Assembly: GCA_002713555.1 (NCBI GenBank) | Contig: PATG01000059.1 | Span: 14,257 to 26,542, forward strand | Origin: Planctomycetaceae bacterium | GTDB lineage: Bacteria; Planctomycetota; Planctomycetia; Pirellulales; Lacipirellulaceae | Direction of reading: 5' to 3' | DNA length: 12,286 bases | In this document: in pieces, positions 1 through 7,979 of the stretch | Numbering within the stretch: position 1 is the first letter of the stretch | How the letters are laid out: each line of letters starts with the position of its first letter | Translations under genes and position numbers: made by a program | The notes under the pieces: generated by a model | Database searches by the model: none | Seen by the model: only the letters and a program-made list of their open reading frames with translations | Told to the model about the DNA's origin: nothing

Positions 1-254
1 TTGGTGCTAGCTGTGGGTAAACTGGCATTGTGCCCCGATCCTTCGCTCCATAGATTTCTTGCACGAATCTCCCGTAATTCATTCTCTACTACTTGGACTG
101 CTTTAAGGTTCCCTTGCTTTGTTATGCTCCGGGTTGCGATCTTCATTGTGTTAAAAGCACGTTTGTGCATCCTGGCTTGCATTCCTTGCCAGGTAAGTAA
201 TTTAGACCGTCTCGCGCTTTAGCCTGCCCATAGATAGCCTCTGGTATTGCACTG
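1..254. other. Upstream edge, no convincing gene
   Basis: No confident gene lies here. One + frame is open from base 1 to a TAG at 220-222 (about 73 codons, cysteine-rich with a hydrophobic stretch near its end). It could be the tail of an upstream gene 32 bp before the next start, but I recognise no family. A - strand frame starting at ATG 146 is open to the left edge for 48 codons, hydrophilic, also unrecognised. The two overlap, so at most one is real. I see no clear promoter or Shine-Dalgarno sequence before the ATG at 255. Confidence 0.3.
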
Positions 255-1523
255 ATGGATTTGCTACTTGGATCTGCCTATTGGTTACTGGTTGTCCTGC
301 TTCTATTGGTGCTGGTAGATAGGACTTGTCGGCGGATGCCAGCATTCAGTCGCTGGCGACAAGTATTAAGATTCGCAGCCTTGTTTTGGTGTTGTACTGC
401 GATCTTCAAAAAAGTTTATCTCGACTACATTTTTCCACCAGGAGATGCAATTTGGCATGAATGGGTTGCACGAGAAGTGGCTGAGTTGCTAAGAGCCGGT
501 GATTTTGCAGGAGCTGGCGAATTCTTTGGTTTTGGCAATCCTGCCTATCGATTCTTGCTAGGCGTTTTTTATGCCTTGACGGGTGCCCCGGAATTGGTGA
601 CCTACACAGTCAACGGGGCATTAGCCTATTGGGGGATTCTGGCAATGCTCCAAGCTCTCTGTCAGCACACGGGTTGCAAAAATCTGCCTGCTAAAGTCAT
701 TGTGCCTGGTCTTTTTTTACCATCGGCATTGTTATGGACAACTACAAATCTTAAAGAAGGTCTTGTCCTGTGGGGTATTTGCATGATGCTCCAATGGACT
801 TTTCCACGCAGCAACAAGCGTGGGAAAATTCCGAGACTTCTGCCACTCATGGGAATGATAGCACTGGGGCTTCTTCGTCCTCATATTGCCCTGATTTGGA
901 TTGTTGCTATCAACCTGCTAGCTACTTGGCGGTCCAAGAAGATTGGTTTATTTGTGCTTACCAGTGCAGGGGCCCTGGCAAGCTTGTTCCTGCTTAAGTT
1001 GGCTGCCCCTGTATTATTTGAAGCTGCCACTGGTGAAGGTGTTGCTAGCACGCTCGGTGGGCGTTACGAGCATCTCACAACGAATAGCGATTTGGCTAGT
1101 AGCCATTTTTTAGACAAAGATCCGACACCCATTCTGACAGGCGTATTGCTTATTCTATTTCGTCCCTGGCCGTGGGAAGTGAGGCAGATTAGTGAGTTTT
1201 TGGCAGGTGTCGAAGTTTGGTGGCTGGCATCCTTGGGGCTTTGGTCATGGGTTCGTGTACCCAACAAGCTAAGTCACTTAAAGCATCCTTGCATCATTTC
1301 GATGTTGGTATGTTTGGCGATGCTCGGTTTCTTTTTCAGCTATATGTACAACATGGGTCTTGTCGTCCGCCAGAGACTCATGGTATTTCCGGCCGTATGG
1401 TTGCTTTACTCCTGGCCGGCGATTTTTTATAGGCCACATCTGAAACGATCGGTTCGTTTGCCAAAGCTGAATTCTCGTTTGAGAAAACCTCAGTCCCAAT
1501 TACCGCTTCCGGCTTCTAGGTGA
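255..1523 (+). CDS. Polytopic membrane protein, candidate Wzy-like polysaccharide polymerase
   Basis: A 422-residue integral membrane protein with roughly ten hydrophobic helices, starting near residues 8-22 and 38-52 and ending near 345-385, followed by a basic tail of about 35 residues. A sizeable polar loop lies at about residues 60-95. Seen motifs are W161...K167-E168 at the start of a helix, R208-P209-H210, and R372-Q373-R374 before the last helix. A W/S...KE motif and a conserved Arg near the last helices recall O-antigen-polymerase-like and EpsG/RgtA-like membrane proteins, which are too divergent in sequence to assign by eye. The neighbouring flippase, overlapping by 4 bp, and the glycosyltransferases downstream make repeat-unit polymerase the best guess. 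A membrane glycosyltransferase or ligase role is the alternative. No signal peptide other than the first helix and no clear Shine-Dalgarno sequence. Confidence 0.6.
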   Translation: MDLLLGSAYWLLVVLLLLVLVDRTCRRMPAFSRWRQVLRFAALFWCCTAIFKKVYLDYIFPPGDAIWHEWVAREVAELLRAGDFAGAGEFFGFGNPAYRFLLGVFYALTGAPELVTYTVNGALAYWGILAMLQALCQHTGCKNLPAKVIVPGLFLPSALLWTTTNLKEGLVLWGICMMLQWTFPRSNKRGKIPRLLPLMGMIALGLLRPHIALIWIVAINLLATWRSKKIGLFVLTSAGALASLFLLKLAAPVLFEAATGEGVASTLGGRYEHLTTNSDLASSHFLDKDPTPILTGVLLILFRPWPWEVRQISEFLAGVEVWWLASLGLWSWVRVPNKLSHLKHPCIISMLVCLAMLGFFFSYMYNMGLVVRQRLMVFPAVWLLYSWPAIFYRPHLKRSVRLPKLNSRLRKPQSQLPLPASR

Positions 1524-2917
1524 CAGGTGCCGTATCCATGCGCTCTTCAATGCATCAGAAAATTGCTCAGCCTTTTTCCAGGCATGAAATGCGGTCTGCA
1601 AAGGCGTCGGCCTGCGAGGTGCAAAAGCCGTTTGTTCATAGCGCGCTGTGGTCAGTCATCGGAAATGCTTCGCAACGTTTTGGTCAGTGGGCCATATTGA
1701 TTGTGTTGGCTAAACTGGGGACTGCCGAATTGATAGGGGTGTATGCACTTGCACTAGCTGCTTGCAACCCTTTGATGATGTTTAGCTATATGCAGCTAGG
1801 ATCTGTATTGGCAGCTGATTCCACACAGGAATATCCTTTTGCCTTCTACTGGCGGATCCGTGTATTGCTTTGCAGTATTGCTGCCGTAGTAATAGTCCTG
1901 GTTTCCTTAGCATGCGGCATGAGTGCACTGCAAATGTTGGTAATCTTTGCCCTGGCACTAGCCAAAGTCTTCGAAGGCCTAAGTGATATGCGGCAAGGTC
2001 TTTTGAAGCGTGCGGATCGAATGGATTTGCTTGCGTTGACTCAAGTCATTCGAGCCCTAGTAACAGTCGTTTTATTTGTTCTGGTATTTTCCATGACAAG
2101 CGACCTGTTTCTAAGTGTGTGCTCATTAGTCTGTGGATGGGCTGGCTGTCTGGTTTTGGTTGATTTGCCACTTTCTAGAAAAGTCATGTCGGCTGCTGAA
2201 AGAATGCCACCGGATCTTTCCTGGAAGAAATCCAATCGCAAACAATGGCAGCCTTTTGTGGCATCGGTGTTGCCTCTGGGATTGATTTCACTAGTGGTTT
2301 CCGCCTACGTCTATCTACCTCAGTATTATCTGAAAGTAAATTTTGGAGATGTTTCGTTAGGTCTGTTTGTTGCTGTGGCTTCCTTGCCTGTTGTACTAGA
2401 AACGATTGCAAGATCTGTTGCCCAGGCAACCATACCTCGCTTTGCTGCATTTTGTGCTAGTAGAGATGAAGCGGGCTTTACCAGACTCTATCGCAATTCG
2501 TTGCTGGCCTTTTTATTGATAGGCACCAGCGGAGTCCTGATTGCCTGGCTATGGGGAGAGCTGATTCTGAGTTGGCTCTTTAACCCAGAAATAGCCGGCT
2601 ATCACTCTTTATTACTGGTTATGGCACTAGCAACAGCGACTTCTGTTTTATGTAGCTATGCATCCATATTTGTATCGCTCAAACAGTACACGGCCTTTCT
2701 GAAGCTTTGGTGTTTTGGATTGGCATCACTGGCAATTCTCGGCTTTTTGCTGGTTCCTACCTATGGAGTTTACGGGGCAGCGTGGGCCATTGTGGCTAGC
2801 AATGTGATTAGGATTGCCTTGATTCACAATTCGATCTACAAACTGCTTAAGATTTCATTTAGGGAACGACCCAGGAATCCGAAATACGAGCCATCTCGCG
2901 CAATCCCAGCTGCCTGA
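1520..2917 (+). CDS. Wzx/MATE-type polysaccharide flippase
   Basis: A polytopic inner-membrane protein of 465 residues with about 12 predicted helices, the usual size and layout of Wzx/RfbX-type lipid-linked oligosaccharide flippases (MOP superfamily). The N-terminal part after a polar leader of about 35 residues reads like the family: a conserved amphipathic stretch with GNASQRFGQW, then the first helix and a short loop with LGTAELIGVYALALA. A basic cytoplasmic loop lies near residues 225-245 and the C terminus is basic. Expected role: moving the undecaprenyl-linked repeat unit to the outer face before polymerisation. GTG 1520 overlaps the previous stop (GTGA), typical of translational coupling; ATG 1538 or ATG 1550 are possible in-frame alternatives that would shorten the leader. 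Family is fairly sure, substrate unknown. Confidence 0.85.
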   Translation: MTGAVSMRSSMHQKIAQPFSRHEMRSAKASACEVQKPFVHSALWSVIGNASQRFGQWAILIVLAKLGTAELIGVYALALAACNPLMMFSYMQLGSVLAADSTQEYPFAFYWRIRVLLCSIAAVVIVLVSLACGMSALQMLVIFALALAKVFEGLSDMRQGLLKRADRMDLLALTQVIRALVTVVLFVLVFSMTSDLFLSVCSLVCGWAGCLVLVDLPLSRKVMSAAERMPPDLSWKKSNRKQWQPFVASVLPLGLISLVVSAYVYLPQYYLKVNFGDVSLGLFVAVASLPVVLETIARSVAQATIPRFAAFCASRDEAGFTRLYRNSLLAFLLIGTSGVLIAWLWGELILSWLFNPEIAGYHSLLLVMALATATSVLCSYASIFVSLKQYTAFLKLWCFGLASLAILGFLLVPTYGVYGAAWAIVASNVIRIALIHNSIYKLLKISFRERPRNPKYEPSRAIPAA

Positions 2918-2980
2918 TACTTGTCATGTTAAGCAGGCTTTGCTGAAGCTGTTGGTTGCAGGAGTAAGCGAAGAAGAATT

Positions 2981-3955
2981 ATGACATCGACCCAAGTAAC
3001 ATGTCCTGGACACACATGCGGCGACAGTCAATTCAGGCAGTCTCTCCGTCCAGATTTTTTCATAGTTGGCGCCCCACGATGTGGCACAACGGCCCTTTAT
3101 CGCTGGCTTCGTAAGCACCCCCAGATTTTTTTGCCAGTACAAAAAGAATGTCATTACTTTGCGGAGGATTTGAATCGATATCGAACCATACAAAACGAAA
3201 AAGCCTATCTGAGTATGTTTCAAGAAGTCGACGAGTGTCACCAGGCAGTTGGTGAGGCATCCGTAATGTACCTTAGCTCGCAAGTAGCCATCGAAAATAT
3301 ACTTGCGTTTAATCCTGATGCCAAAGTTGTTGTAACACTCAGGAATCCTTTGGAGATGCTTCCTTCCTGGCACGACCAATTGTTGGTGACTTTCCAAGAA
3401 GATATTTCCGACTTTAGCCAGGCATGGGCAGCGCAAGTCCAGAGAAAGGTTGGCGACTTAATTCCTGCCACTTGCAAGGTGCCTGAAGCATTGCATTATG
3501 CCTGCATGGGGCGATTGGGGGCTCAAGTGGATCGATTGCTAAAGCAGTGTGATAGACAACAAATTCATTTTGTTCTCTACGAGGATTTGTGTGAGCAGCC
3601 CTCAGAGACCTACAAAAGACTACTGAGCTATCTGGGGGTTGATTTTGATGGGCAGCAAGAGTTTCCCCGAATCAATCAGAATAGAGAGATTGAATCTCCC
3701 TGGCTGCGACAAATCTGGCAGCATAGTCGACCTTTGAGGCGACGCCTTCAGTTTGCCCGTAAAGTATTAGGTGATTCGCTATACGACCGTACGCGCGACC
3801 AAATCGTACCGCGCATATCTCGCCCCAAATTACGACAGCCAATGTCTTCGTCAATGTCTGAAATGCTCAAGTCTGAGTTTTGTGAGGATATTCATCTGTT
3901 GTCCATGCTAGTGAAGCGTGACCTAAGTCATTGGTTAGCTGGCAGGATGACGTAG
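2981..3955 (+). CDS. PAPS-dependent sulfotransferase
   Basis: A 324-residue cytosolic protein of the Sulfotransfer_1/3 type. The 5'-phosphosulfate-binding loop is clear at residues 30-38 (GAPRCGTTA), followed by the usual HPQIFLP segment and KECHYF at 55-60, where the family commonly has KEPHFF. The 3'-phosphate-binding region is at 116-131 (VVVTLRNPLEMLPSWH, with R121 and S129). A later VLYEDL segment and the C-terminal helices complete the fold. It should transfer sulfate from PAPS to a hydroxyl or amine, most likely on a sugar of the polymer made by this locus. The ATG follows a purine-rich GAAGAAG sequence 63 bp after the flippase. Acceptor not predictable; no PAPS synthesis genes are in the window. 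Confidence 0.9.
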   Translation: MTSTQVTCPGHTCGDSQFRQSLRPDFFIVGAPRCGTTALYRWLRKHPQIFLPVQKECHYFAEDLNRYRTIQNEKAYLSMFQEVDECHQAVGEASVMYLSSQVAIENILAFNPDAKVVVTLRNPLEMLPSWHDQLLVTFQEDISDFSQAWAAQVQRKVGDLIPATCKVPEALHYACMGRLGAQVDRLLKQCDRQQIHFVLYEDLCEQPSETYKRLLSYLGVDFDGQQEFPRINQNREIESPWLRQIWQHSRPLRRRLQFARKVLGDSLYDRTRDQIVPRISRPKLRQPMSSSMSEMLKSEFCEDIHLLSMLVKRDLSHWLAGRMT

Positions 3956-3956
3956 G

Positions 3957-3986
3957 TTACGATTAATAGCTCAGTCGTGGTTTTTT
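3957..3986 (+). terminator. Weak possible intrinsic terminator
   Basis: Arms at 3957-3964 (TTACGATT) and 3973-3980 (AGTCGTGG) can pair through eight positions, three of them G-U, around an 8-base loop, and six T follow at 3981-3986. It starts just after the sulfotransferase stop. The stem is weak, so it may only attenuate transcription or be chance. Confidence 0.25.
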
Positions 3987-4012
3987 AGAGCCAATAGATC
4001 GAATTTAGGGAT

Positions 4013-4017
4013 AGGGA
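4013..4017 (+). promoter_or_regulatory. Shine-Dalgarno site of the methyltransferase
   Basis: AGGGA lies 5 bases before the ATG at 4023 and supports that start. It is one of the few strong ribosome-binding sites in the window. Confidence 0.6.
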
Positions 4018-4022
4018 AAACA

Positions 4023-4664
4023 ATGTACCGAGAAGATGTTATTTTACCTTTAGTTCAAGGCAAAAGGGTATTGGACTGTGGTGGGGTCGACCATTGTTTT
4101 GTTGAACAGAAACGCGATGAAGGGTCATGGCTGCATGACTTGATTTGCGACCATTCAGAAGAATGTGTGGGGGTCGATATTCTGGAAGATCGAGTCAAGC
4201 AACTCAACGCGTTGGACCGTTACAAGTTTTTGGTTGCTAATGTCGAGCAGTTGGGATTCCAGGAAGAATTTGATGTCGTTGTTGCTGGGGAATTGATCGA
4301 ACATATATACAATGCTGGGCTCTTTCTGGACAGTGCTTGGCGAGCATTAAAAGAAAAGGGCATTCTGGTCATTACGACGCCCAATTATCAAGCATTTTCT
4401 AAGATGCTTTACACAGTGCTTCAAGGCAAAGAAGTATGCCACGAAGAGCACACTTGCTATTACAGCAGGCAGACGCTTTCCTACCTTGTCAAACGTCATG
4501 GTTTTGAGGTCGTGGACTTTCATGTTTTGAAGCGTCCTGCCCGAACGCGTGTGAAACATTGGATTCGTTCAGCAGTCCATGCCATTCGTCCACAACTTGG
4601 AGAACAGCTTGTTTTAGTGGCCAGGAAGCAAGGCGAACAACAGAAGTATAGTGATAAGTGGTAA
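4023..4664 (+). CDS. Class I SAM-dependent methyltransferase with variant motif I
   Basis: A 213-residue single-domain methyltransferase (Methyltransf_11/23 clan). SAM-binding motif I is RVLDCGGVDH at 15-24, so the usual second and third glycines of D-x-G-x-G-x-G are replaced by V and by H. A WLH triplet follows at 36-38, then the acidic end of strand 2 (GVDI, 50-53), then FDVVVAGELIEHI at 83-95 and the post-motif strand ILVITTPN near 113-120. From memory, variant motif I plus WLH plus GELIEH recurs in a subfamily found in polysaccharide loci, so it is probably not a broken enzyme. The likely substrate is a sugar of the repeat unit or a chain end. It stands 67 bp after the sulfotransferase and 81 bp before a glycosyltransferase. 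Confidence 0.85.
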   Translation: MYREDVILPLVQGKRVLDCGGVDHCFVEQKRDEGSWLHDLICDHSEECVGVDILEDRVKQLNALDRYKFLVANVEQLGFQEEFDVVVAGELIEHIYNAGLFLDSAWRALKEKGILVITTPNYQAFSKMLYTVLQGKEVCHEEHTCYYSRQTLSYLVKRHGFEVVDFHVLKRPARTRVKHWIRSAVHAIRPQLGEQLVLVARKQGEQQKYSDKW

Positions 4665-4745
4665 ATGTCAGGTTGTTTTTTATGAGGTCAAAAATATCCG
4701 CAGTACTTTGATTGCCATAAACACACTCAAGGCAATTCACATAAT

Positions 4746-5969
4746 ATGCATGAAACAGTCTCAACAATAAAATCACCTCGAGTCTTACATCTGGTACACT
4801 GGCTCAACCGAGGTGGTATCGAGATGTGGTTGCTGAGCTTGCTGAAGCATCGCGAAAAGCAATCCTGTGAAATCGACGTTTGTTGCAAAGGACCTCAGGT
4901 TGGAGAATTGGCTGAGGAATTTAGCCAGCTTGGAGCAAATCTGTATCACTTGCCTCAAGGGCAAACACCTTGGCGATTTGTGACAAATCTGAAAGAATTG
5001 CTCGTCCGTCGTCGTTACGATGTATTGCACGTCCATACGGGAGTTCATAGCAGTTGGGCTGTGCGAGCGGCTAATAGGGCGCGTGTGCCTGTCGTCACTA
5101 CTTTTCACAATACCCAGTTTCCGCGTGAGTCTGTTTGGACTTCTCGCCCTTTTCTAGGTCAAATTATTAAAAAGTATGCACGGTATAGCCTCCGCTTTGC
5201 CGTGCAACATTCTGACGTAGCAACTGCCGTTTCTCAGGGAGTTTCGGATGCGGTTCAACAGACGGCCCAAATAGAGGACGGGCCTTGTCAGGTGGTCTAT
5301 TTGGGTGTGGCTGACGCGCAACCACTCAATCTCAATGAGCGTGTGCAGAAAAGAAAAGAATTGGATTTGTCTCCCAAAGACAAAGTTCTCCTGCATGTAG
5401 GAAGTCTGTCTGAGCAGAAAAACCACATGGGGTTATTGAAAATATTTCGCTCGATTCGCAATTCAGTCCCAAACGCAAAGCTGCTGATTGCTGGAATGGG
5501 ACCTTTGCAAGAGAAAATACAGCATCGAATCAAAGACCTGGGTTTAGAATCCGATGTACGTATGCTGGGCTTAAGAAAAGATGTATCTGGCCTGATGGCA
5601 ATGAGTGATTTGTTGCTTTTTCCTTCTTATCGCGAAGGTTTGAGCCTGACACTTATGGATGCAAGTGCTGCAAATCTGCCTATTGTGGCTTCTGAAATAC
5701 CAGGCAATCTAGAAGCAACTTGCGGAGGAGCGAATGCTCGGTTGCATGCGACCGAAGATTATGAAGCAATGGCAGCTTCTGCATGCGCGCTGCTGCAACA
5801 AAAAGAATTCGCCTATGAACTTACGTGTAAAGCAAGGGCATTCTACGAAAAAGAGTTCTCACTTGCCGTATCCATAAGAAAATGGCGAAAGCTTTATGAT
5901 GCATTGGTTGCCGGGCAAGCATCCGGCGTCGGGGAGTCTTTTGAGTCGAAACTGCAGAGGGTAGCTTGA
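4746..5969 (+). CDS. Glycosyltransferase family 4 (GT-B), EpsF-like
   Basis: A 407-residue cytosolic GT-B retaining glycosyltransferase. The N-terminal domain opens with RVLHLVHWLNRGGIEMW (12-28), the GGxE type acceptor loop, and includes VLHVHTGVHSSW near 93-104. The C-terminal donor domain begins near 205, with LLHVGSLSEQKNH (215-227, K225 a phosphate-binding candidate) and AGMGPL at 249-254. The nucleotide-sugar motif E-x7-E is present as E297...D305 (REGLSLTLMDA), so the second acidic residue is Asp rather than the usual Glu. Similarity is to EPS glycosyltransferases of the EpsF/WcaC kind. It should add one sugar to the lipid-linked repeat unit; donor unknown. It overlaps the next glycosyltransferase gene, indicating coupled translation. 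Confidence 0.9.
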   Translation: MHETVSTIKSPRVLHLVHWLNRGGIEMWLLSLLKHREKQSCEIDVCCKGPQVGELAEEFSQLGANLYHLPQGQTPWRFVTNLKELLVRRRYDVLHVHTGVHSSWAVRAANRARVPVVTTFHNTQFPRESVWTSRPFLGQIIKKYARYSLRFAVQHSDVATAVSQGVSDAVQQTAQIEDGPCQVVYLGVADAQPLNLNERVQKRKELDLSPKDKVLLHVGSLSEQKNHMGLLKIFRSIRNSVPNAKLLIAGMGPLQEKIQHRIKDLGLESDVRMLGLRKDVSGLMAMSDLLLFPSYREGLSLTLMDASAANLPIVASEIPGNLEATCGGANARLHATEDYEAMAASACALLQQKEFAYELTCKARAFYEKEFSLAVSIRKWRKLYDALVAGQASGVGESFESKLQRVA

Positions 5970-7264
5970 TGCCAGGTAAAGTACCAATATTGGATTTCCA
6001 TAGCGATGCTCTTGGGAAAGTAGATCCCAGTACGTCTGAGCCTGTTCGCGTGGTCCATGTCGTGACTACCGCATACACAACAGAATTTATGCGTGGTCAA
6101 CTTGAGTATTTAAATACGCAAGGTTACCAGGTGACGGTTGTGACTTCTCCGGATGCGCGACTTGAAGAGATAGCAAAACGAGAAGGTATTCAAATCCGCA
6201 CAGTTAAAATGGTGCGAGAGATGAGGCCATTGCAGGATGCATGGGCCCTGTTCAAGCTCTACTTTATATTGCGTGAAATACGTCCCCACGTGGTAAATGC
6301 GAGTACGCCTAAAGCAGGGTTGCTGGGAATGCTTGCCGCATGCCTGTTGTTTGTTCCGTTGAGGATCTACACCTTACGAGGTCTGCGATTGGAAACAACA
6401 CAGAATTGGCGCAGGCTATTACTCAATGTGTGTGAACGAATCACTGCAATCTGTGCTCATTATGTGGTTTGTGTCAGCCCCAGTCTGCAAAAAGCTTACT
6501 TGGAGCTGAAACTAACCAGACCTAATAAAACTTTAGTACTTGGTCATGGCTCTTCGAACGGAGTTGATGCTGCAAAGTTCAGGAGAACACCTAGGAGTGG
6601 AGTCGCTGCGAAAAAGATACGCAAACAATTTGGTATTTCAGAAGATGCTCGTGTGCTTGGGTTTGTTGGTCGTTTGACTTGTGATAAAGGTGTCGGTGAT
6701 GCACTTGAGGTATTTGGACAGTTGCAAAAAAAGTTTCCAGATTTGAATCTGTTCATGGTGGGAGGTTTCGAAAAGGGTGATGCCGTTAGCACGCACATCC
6801 GTCAATGTGTGTTGGAGAATCCCAAGATCCACCTGAGCGGGATGATTGATGTGAATGACATTGCACCCTACTATCAGGCTATCGATCTGCTGCTATTTCC
6901 ATCTTTGCGAGAAGGCTTTCCAAATGCGGTTCTCGAAGCCCAGGCATCTGAATTGCCTGTGGTTGGATATGCGGCCACAGGGACACTTGACGCAATTGAT
7001 AGTCCTCACACGGGTCGTGTGGTTGCCATTGGGGATCGTGCTGGATTGGAAGAATCCGTTTCTATGTATTTAGCAGACGAGGAGATGCGTCATCAACACG
7101 GAGTTGCGGGGCGTCAACGCGTCGAAGAATTATTTCGCCCACGAATAATCTGGAAAGCATTGGGCGAGCTCTATCAAAGTGAACTTCGTAAGTTTGGTTT
7201 AACCCAAGAAAAGCCTCTGCTTGGGAGGAAGACCCACGTTGATGTGAACAAGGCTGCTGCCTAG
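5969..7264 (+). CDS. Glycosyltransferase family 4, PglA/CapM-like
   Basis: A GT-B family 4 glycosyltransferase of 431 residues from ATG 5969. TTG 5966 directly before it is an equally possible start, and both overlap the preceding stop. After a leader of about 25 residues comes VRVVHVVTTAY (26-36). The PglA/CapM-type signature ASTPKAGLLGMLAA is at 111-124, with YTLRGLR at 134-140. The donor domain has GFVGRLTCDKG at 231-241 and a full E-x7-E motif at E315...E323 (REGFPNAVLEAQA). Family members typically add the second sugar to an undecaprenyl-diphosphate-linked HexNAc or bacillosamine made by a PglC-type enzyme, and that enzyme is encoded next. This makes it the likely second step of repeat-unit assembly, on the cytosolic membrane face. 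Donor and linkage cannot be read from sequence. Confidence 0.9.
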   Translation: MPGKVPILDFHSDALGKVDPSTSEPVRVVHVVTTAYTTEFMRGQLEYLNTQGYQVTVVTSPDARLEEIAKREGIQIRTVKMVREMRPLQDAWALFKLYFILREIRPHVVNASTPKAGLLGMLAACLLFVPLRIYTLRGLRLETTQNWRRLLLNVCERITAICAHYVVCVSPSLQKAYLELKLTRPNKTLVLGHGSSNGVDAAKFRRTPRSGVAAKKIRKQFGISEDARVLGFVGRLTCDKGVGDALEVFGQLQKKFPDLNLFMVGGFEKGDAVSTHIRQCVLENPKIHLSGMIDVNDIAPYYQAIDLLLFPSLREGFPNAVLEAQASELPVVGYAATGTLDAIDSPHTGRVVAIGDRAGLEESVSMYLADEEMRHQHGVAGRQRVEELFRPRIIWKALGELYQSELRKFGLTQEKPLLGRKTHVDVNKAAA

Positions 7265-7309
7265 GTAAATCAAGATATTTCAAATATTGGCCCGAAGAGT
7301 TTTTTGATA

Positions 7310-7948
7310 ATGAAGAGCTACCCCCGATATTTAAAGCGTGCCGTGGACCTTGTTGTTGCTTTGACGATGTTCGTACTGCTCGCTCCTTTGCTGCTACTGA
7401 TCGCAGGATTCGTTTGGAAATGGTCTGGACTTCCCATTTTGTACAGACAAGAGCGTATTGGGAAAGGGAATCGTCGTTTTCAGATGCTTAAGTTTCGGAC
7501 AATGTCGGATCAGCGAGATCGTGCTGGGGAACTTCTGCCAGATGCGTTTCGTCTAAGCAGGTTCGGTCGATTTCTGCGAGCTAGCAGCTTGGACGAGTTG
7601 CCAGAGCTTTGGAATGTACTGCGTGGTGATATGAGCCTGGTGGGCCCCAGGCCACTTCTGGTGGAGTATTTGGACCTGTACACAAAGGAGCAAGCAAAAC
7701 GTCACTTGGTGCTTCCGGGCATTACTGGATTGGCACAAGTGAAGGGACGCAATGCTATGTCCTGGGAGCAAAAGTTTGAATACGACGTCCAGTACACAGA
7801 GCAGATTTCTCTCCTGCTTGACATACGGATCCTATTCCAAACGTTCACTACGGTCTTTAAAAGGCAAGGAATTTCGGCAGATGGCCATGCCACAATGCCA
7901 AAGTTTACGGGCAGCAAAGAAGACGGATTGCGTCGGAAGTCTGCCTGA
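7310..7948 (+). CDS. Small PglC-type phosphoglycosyl transferase (priming enzyme)
   Basis: A 212-residue bacterial sugar transferase (monotopic phosphoglycosyl transferase) without the extra N-terminal helices of WbaP/WcaJ, close to PglC length (about 200). One N-terminal hydrophobic re-entrant segment lies at 11-35. Conserved blocks are RQERIGKGNRRFQMLKFRTM (46-65), SSLDELPELWNVLRGDMSLV (92-111) with the catalytic pair D95-E96, PRP at 113-115 and LPGITGLAQVKGRN (135-148). It should transfer a sugar-1-phosphate, often HexNAc-type, from UDP-sugar to undecaprenyl phosphate, starting repeat-unit synthesis. ATG 7310 is preferred to TTG 7304, which adds two residues. The gene lies 45 bp after the PglA-like gene and converges on the next gene. 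Confidence 0.93.
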   Translation: MKSYPRYLKRAVDLVVALTMFVLLAPLLLLIAGFVWKWSGLPILYRQERIGKGNRRFQMLKFRTMSDQRDRAGELLPDAFRLSRFGRFLRASSLDELPELWNVLRGDMSLVGPRPLLVEYLDLYTKEQAKRHLVLPGITGLAQVKGRNAMSWEQKFEYDVQYTEQISLLLDIRILFQTFTTVFKRQGISADGHATMPKFTGSKEDGLRRKSA

Positions 7949-7979
7949 CGTGGCAAACATCAAATTTCCTAGGCAGGCT
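7938..7979. terminator. Hairpin between convergent genes, possible bidirectional terminator
   Basis: AGTCTGCCT (7938-7946) pairs with AGGCAGGCT (7971-7979): nine positions with one G-U, around a 24-base loop. It spans both stop codons of the convergent genes. There is no clean T-run on either side, so termination is only a possibility; it could also shield the two mRNA 3' ends. Confidence 0.35.

Noticed and set aside
2924..3436. Long - strand frame of 170 codons
   Set aside because: It is antisense to the sulfotransferase, whose motifs are unmistakable, and shows no domain signature.
4711..4736. ATTGCC/GGCAAT inverted repeat before the first glycosyltransferase
   Set aside because: Six-base arms with a 14-base loop and no T-run; too weak for a terminator call.
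7275..7287. ATATTT-C-AAATAT palindrome before the priming enzyme
   Set aside because: AT-only and short; likely chance, with no promoter context.
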